A DNA stretch of 23,943 bases, from NCBI GenBank assembly GCA_046582635.1, contig JAYGEA010000355.1, positions 1 through 23,943 of the forward strand, read 5' to 3'. The translations under genes and the position numbers were made by a program. The first letter of the stretch is position 1; each line of letters begins with the position of its first letter. The notes beneath the pieces were generated by a model. It worked only from the letters and a program-made list of their open reading frames with translations, ran no database searches and had not been told where the DNA came from. This DNA comes from GCA-2731375 sp046582635 (lineage in GTDB: Bacteria > Pseudomonadota > Alphaproteobacteria > GCA-2731375). This document shows positions 22,756 to 23,943 of the stretch, piece after piece.

Positions 22756-23319
22756 ACACCTTCTGAAATGGTAGAAATCTGCCTAGATAACTGCGAGTTT
22801 TCAAGACATCTTACTATGGTTTTGTATCAGCTTTTGTATCAAAATTCAAGAAGAAGGTATGCTGCCCCCTAGTGAGGACATGCTTTAATGGCCTCTATAG
22901 CGTGTTATAGGCATGCCTGCGCGGTTCCATTTCTCTCTAAAATGATGCTGCCCTGCTGGGCACACAGAAAAAAATAAATATTCTGGGAAACGAAGGGGCC
23001 TGCATAAGGCCAGTAGGGGGCTGTGCCACTAATATACATGGTGCCGCTCAATTTTCCTGAGTCTGCGCCTGTTTAGCCACCAGCCGCTCTGCCCAAAAAA
23101 TACGGCCCCCACAAGGGGGACCATAAGTTGCTCAATTGGAGGAAGGAATACGAACACTACATAGCATCACGTTCACCATGTCTGTGTCGCCTTAATATTA
23201 GCCGGCGGCACGGCGCTACGTCAAACACATTCTCTGGTTACAGCTTGTGTAACCTGAAATTCACATATCTCTACGTTGCGCGTATAATTATGCATAATAG
23301 GGTTTACCATTTATGAACC
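22756..23319. other. AT-rich, apparently non-coding stretch after tRNA-Leu
   Basis: No gene can be supported here. The longest open frame (23128-23316, 62 codons from a TTG) has no family resemblance and no convincing start. Composition shifts sharply from the GC-rich block before the tRNA. Visible structure: the decamer TTTTGTATCA twice at 22820-22829 and 22832-22841, and a hairpin at 23104-23122 that, on the minus strand, is followed by a run of six T and could be a terminator. The region looks like the edge of an integrated or decaying element. Confidence 0.5.
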
Positions 23320-23334
23320 AAAGGAACCTACAAG
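23320..23334 (+). repeat. 15-bp direct repeat, copy 1
   Basis: AAAGGAACCTACAAG, identical to 23634-23648, 314 bases apart. This copy supplies the likely ribosome-binding site (AAAGGA) of the lipoprotein gene starting at 23336. Confidence 0.7.
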
Positions 23335-23335
23335 A

Positions 23336-23614
23336 ATGGCTGCTATTCTCCACCCTATAAGTAAATCCCTTGCGCTGTGTACCCTGCTATGTGGATGTAC
23401 ACTACCGCCACCACTGGATGTAATAAGTATTGCAAAGATGGCGATTGATCTAATTCTTATGGTAGATGATAAACCCACCACAACTGATATGATGCTGAGT
23501 AAAATAATAGAAAAAAAATGTAGAACTACCAACATCATAAGAAACAAGACTATGTGTACAGAGATTACTAAAAATAATGACCCTAAACGAGATAAAACAA
23601 AAGATAAACAATAA
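23336..23614 (+). CDS. Small predicted lipoprotein
   Basis: A 92-residue product with a lipoprotein signal: polar start, hydrophobic ISKSLALCTLLCGC, cleavage before Cys21 (lipobox L-C-G-C, with an unusual Cys at -2). The mature part has PPPLD after the anchor, a TTTD..LS segment (48-55) and two cysteines (62 and 74) in a C.......... C pattern. This resembles a family of short proteobacterial lipoproteins whose mature part reads TxxDHALS followed by two spaced cysteines; I recall it from memory and the link is tentative. The C-terminus is very rich in Lys, Asn and Asp. Codon use (many ATA, AAA, AAT) is unlike the core genes, fitting foreign origin or drift. AAAGGA lies 10 bases before ATG. Confidence 0.55.
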   Translation: MAAILHPISKSLALCTLLCGCTLPPPLDVISIAKMAIDLILMVDDKPTTTDMMLSKIIEKKCRTTNIIRNKTMCTEITKNNDPKRDKTKDKQ

Positions 23615-23711
23615 CGATATAGCTCTGTTTATTAAAGGAACCTACAAGGACTATAAAAACCTCTATATGACAGTAGAAGTCCCCTACAAAGCCATCCTGA
23701 TGTGCACATAA
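23577..23711 (+). pseudogene. 44-codon ORF resembling the N-terminus of a monothiol glutaredoxin
   Basis: Overlapping the end of the lipoprotein gene in another frame, ATG 23577 opens a 44-codon ORF. Its first half, LNEIKQKINNNDIALFIKGT, resembles the start of Grx4/GrxD-type monothiol glutaredoxins (pattern I...I..ND..LF.KGT). The active-site CGFS that should follow about six residues later is absent: the sequence there reads YKDYKNLYMTVEV, and the rest of the fold (about 60 residues) is missing. If the resemblance is real this is a decayed fragment; it may also be chance. The 15-bp repeat copy 2 encodes the KGTYK part. No ribosome site is evident. Confidence 0.35.
23634..23648 (+). repeat. 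15-bp direct repeat, copy 2
   Basis: Second copy of AAAGGAACCTACAAG, here inside the glutaredoxin-like ORF and not followed by a nearby start codon in the ribosome-site position. Flanks of the two copies differ. Confidence 0.7.
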
Positions 23712-23927
23712 GCGGGGAGGTAATCTAAACCGACAATCGTTCGCAGACTTCGTGGTTCAATATTAGGAAAAGGTGGTTAGGTATGGTTTAAGAACCCTCA
23801 TAAAATCCCTTGCACTAAAGTACCGGACGTTAGTGTGTGTGTATGAAATTCACTAGACATGATGCAATATTGGTCATAGATAGTGTGACCAGAATGGCAC
23901 CGACAAACTCACCTGAAAGGACAACAC

Positions 23928-23943
23928 ATGGCCATTGATGAAT
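23928..23943 (+). CDS. Start of a gene cut by the window end
   Basis: ATG 23928 preceded by AAAGGA (23916-23921) at a 6-base spacing, reading MAIDE before the window stops. Too little remains to assign a product. The strong ribosome site is the only evidence that a gene begins here. The 216 bases before it hold no supported gene, only a 6-bp inverted repeat CACTAA / TTAGTG (23813-23835). Confidence 0.4.

Noticed and set aside
23128..23316. 62-codon ORF in the AT-rich region
   Set aside because: It starts with TTG, has no clear ribosome site and no recognisable motif; chance openness at this length is likely.
22756..23943. CRISPR array or toxin-antitoxin pair in the AT-rich end region
   Set aside because: The repeats are only two-copy and irregularly spaced, no cas genes are present, and neither small ORF resembles a known toxin or antitoxin.

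Overview
The window is a chromosomal segment of a GC-rich alphaproteobacterium, probably of the Rhodospirillales or a neighbouring order. The main evidence is the conserved block ffh-rpsP-rimM-trmD-rplS followed by leuC-leuD-leuB, the 41-residue alphaproteobacterial form of ribosomal protein L36, and TTGACA-type promoters. The species cannot be named from sequence alone.

Layout. 1-971: a pyridoxal kinase gene (+). 968-4994: the three-subunit glycolate dehydrogenase operon glcD-glcE-glcF (-), tightly coupled and converging on the kinase gene with interlocked stop codons. 5052-5334: rpmJ (L36) as a self-contained unit with its own promoter and terminator. 5364-8211: a co-directional (-) group of metallophosphoesterase, Fe(II)/2-oxoglutarate dioxygenase and a SAM methyltransferase. 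The methyltransferase reading frame is cut by an in-frame TAG. 8494-11309: a multi-PAS hybrid histidine kinase broken by an in-frame TGA and by a frameshift in its receiver domain. 11333-15599: a divergent catabolic-looking cluster, with a TauD/TfdA-type dioxygenase and an HpaB-type flavin monooxygenase on (-), and a short-chain dehydrogenase and a luciferase-like oxidoreductase on (+). 15596-19360: the SRP/ribosome/tRNA-modification operon ending in a clear intrinsic terminator. 19430-22617: the leucine biosynthesis operon leuCDB. 22670-22755: tRNA-Leu(CAA) with encoded CCA.

Immediately after the tRNA the character of the DNA changes. From about 22756 to the end it is AT-rich, gene-poor and repeat-bearing. 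It holds a small divergent lipoprotein gene, a 44-codon ORF that looks like the N-terminus of a monothiol glutaredoxin without its cysteine, and the start of another gene at the window edge. This fits the edge of an integrated element or a decaying genomic island at a tRNA gene, but no integrase or second att copy is visible here.

The core blocks are ordinary. The points most worth following up are the two interrupted genes, the four-gene oxidative cluster with repeated half-sites between its divergent arms, and the foreign-looking region after tRNA-Leu. I found no clear sign of a wholly new defence or mobile system.
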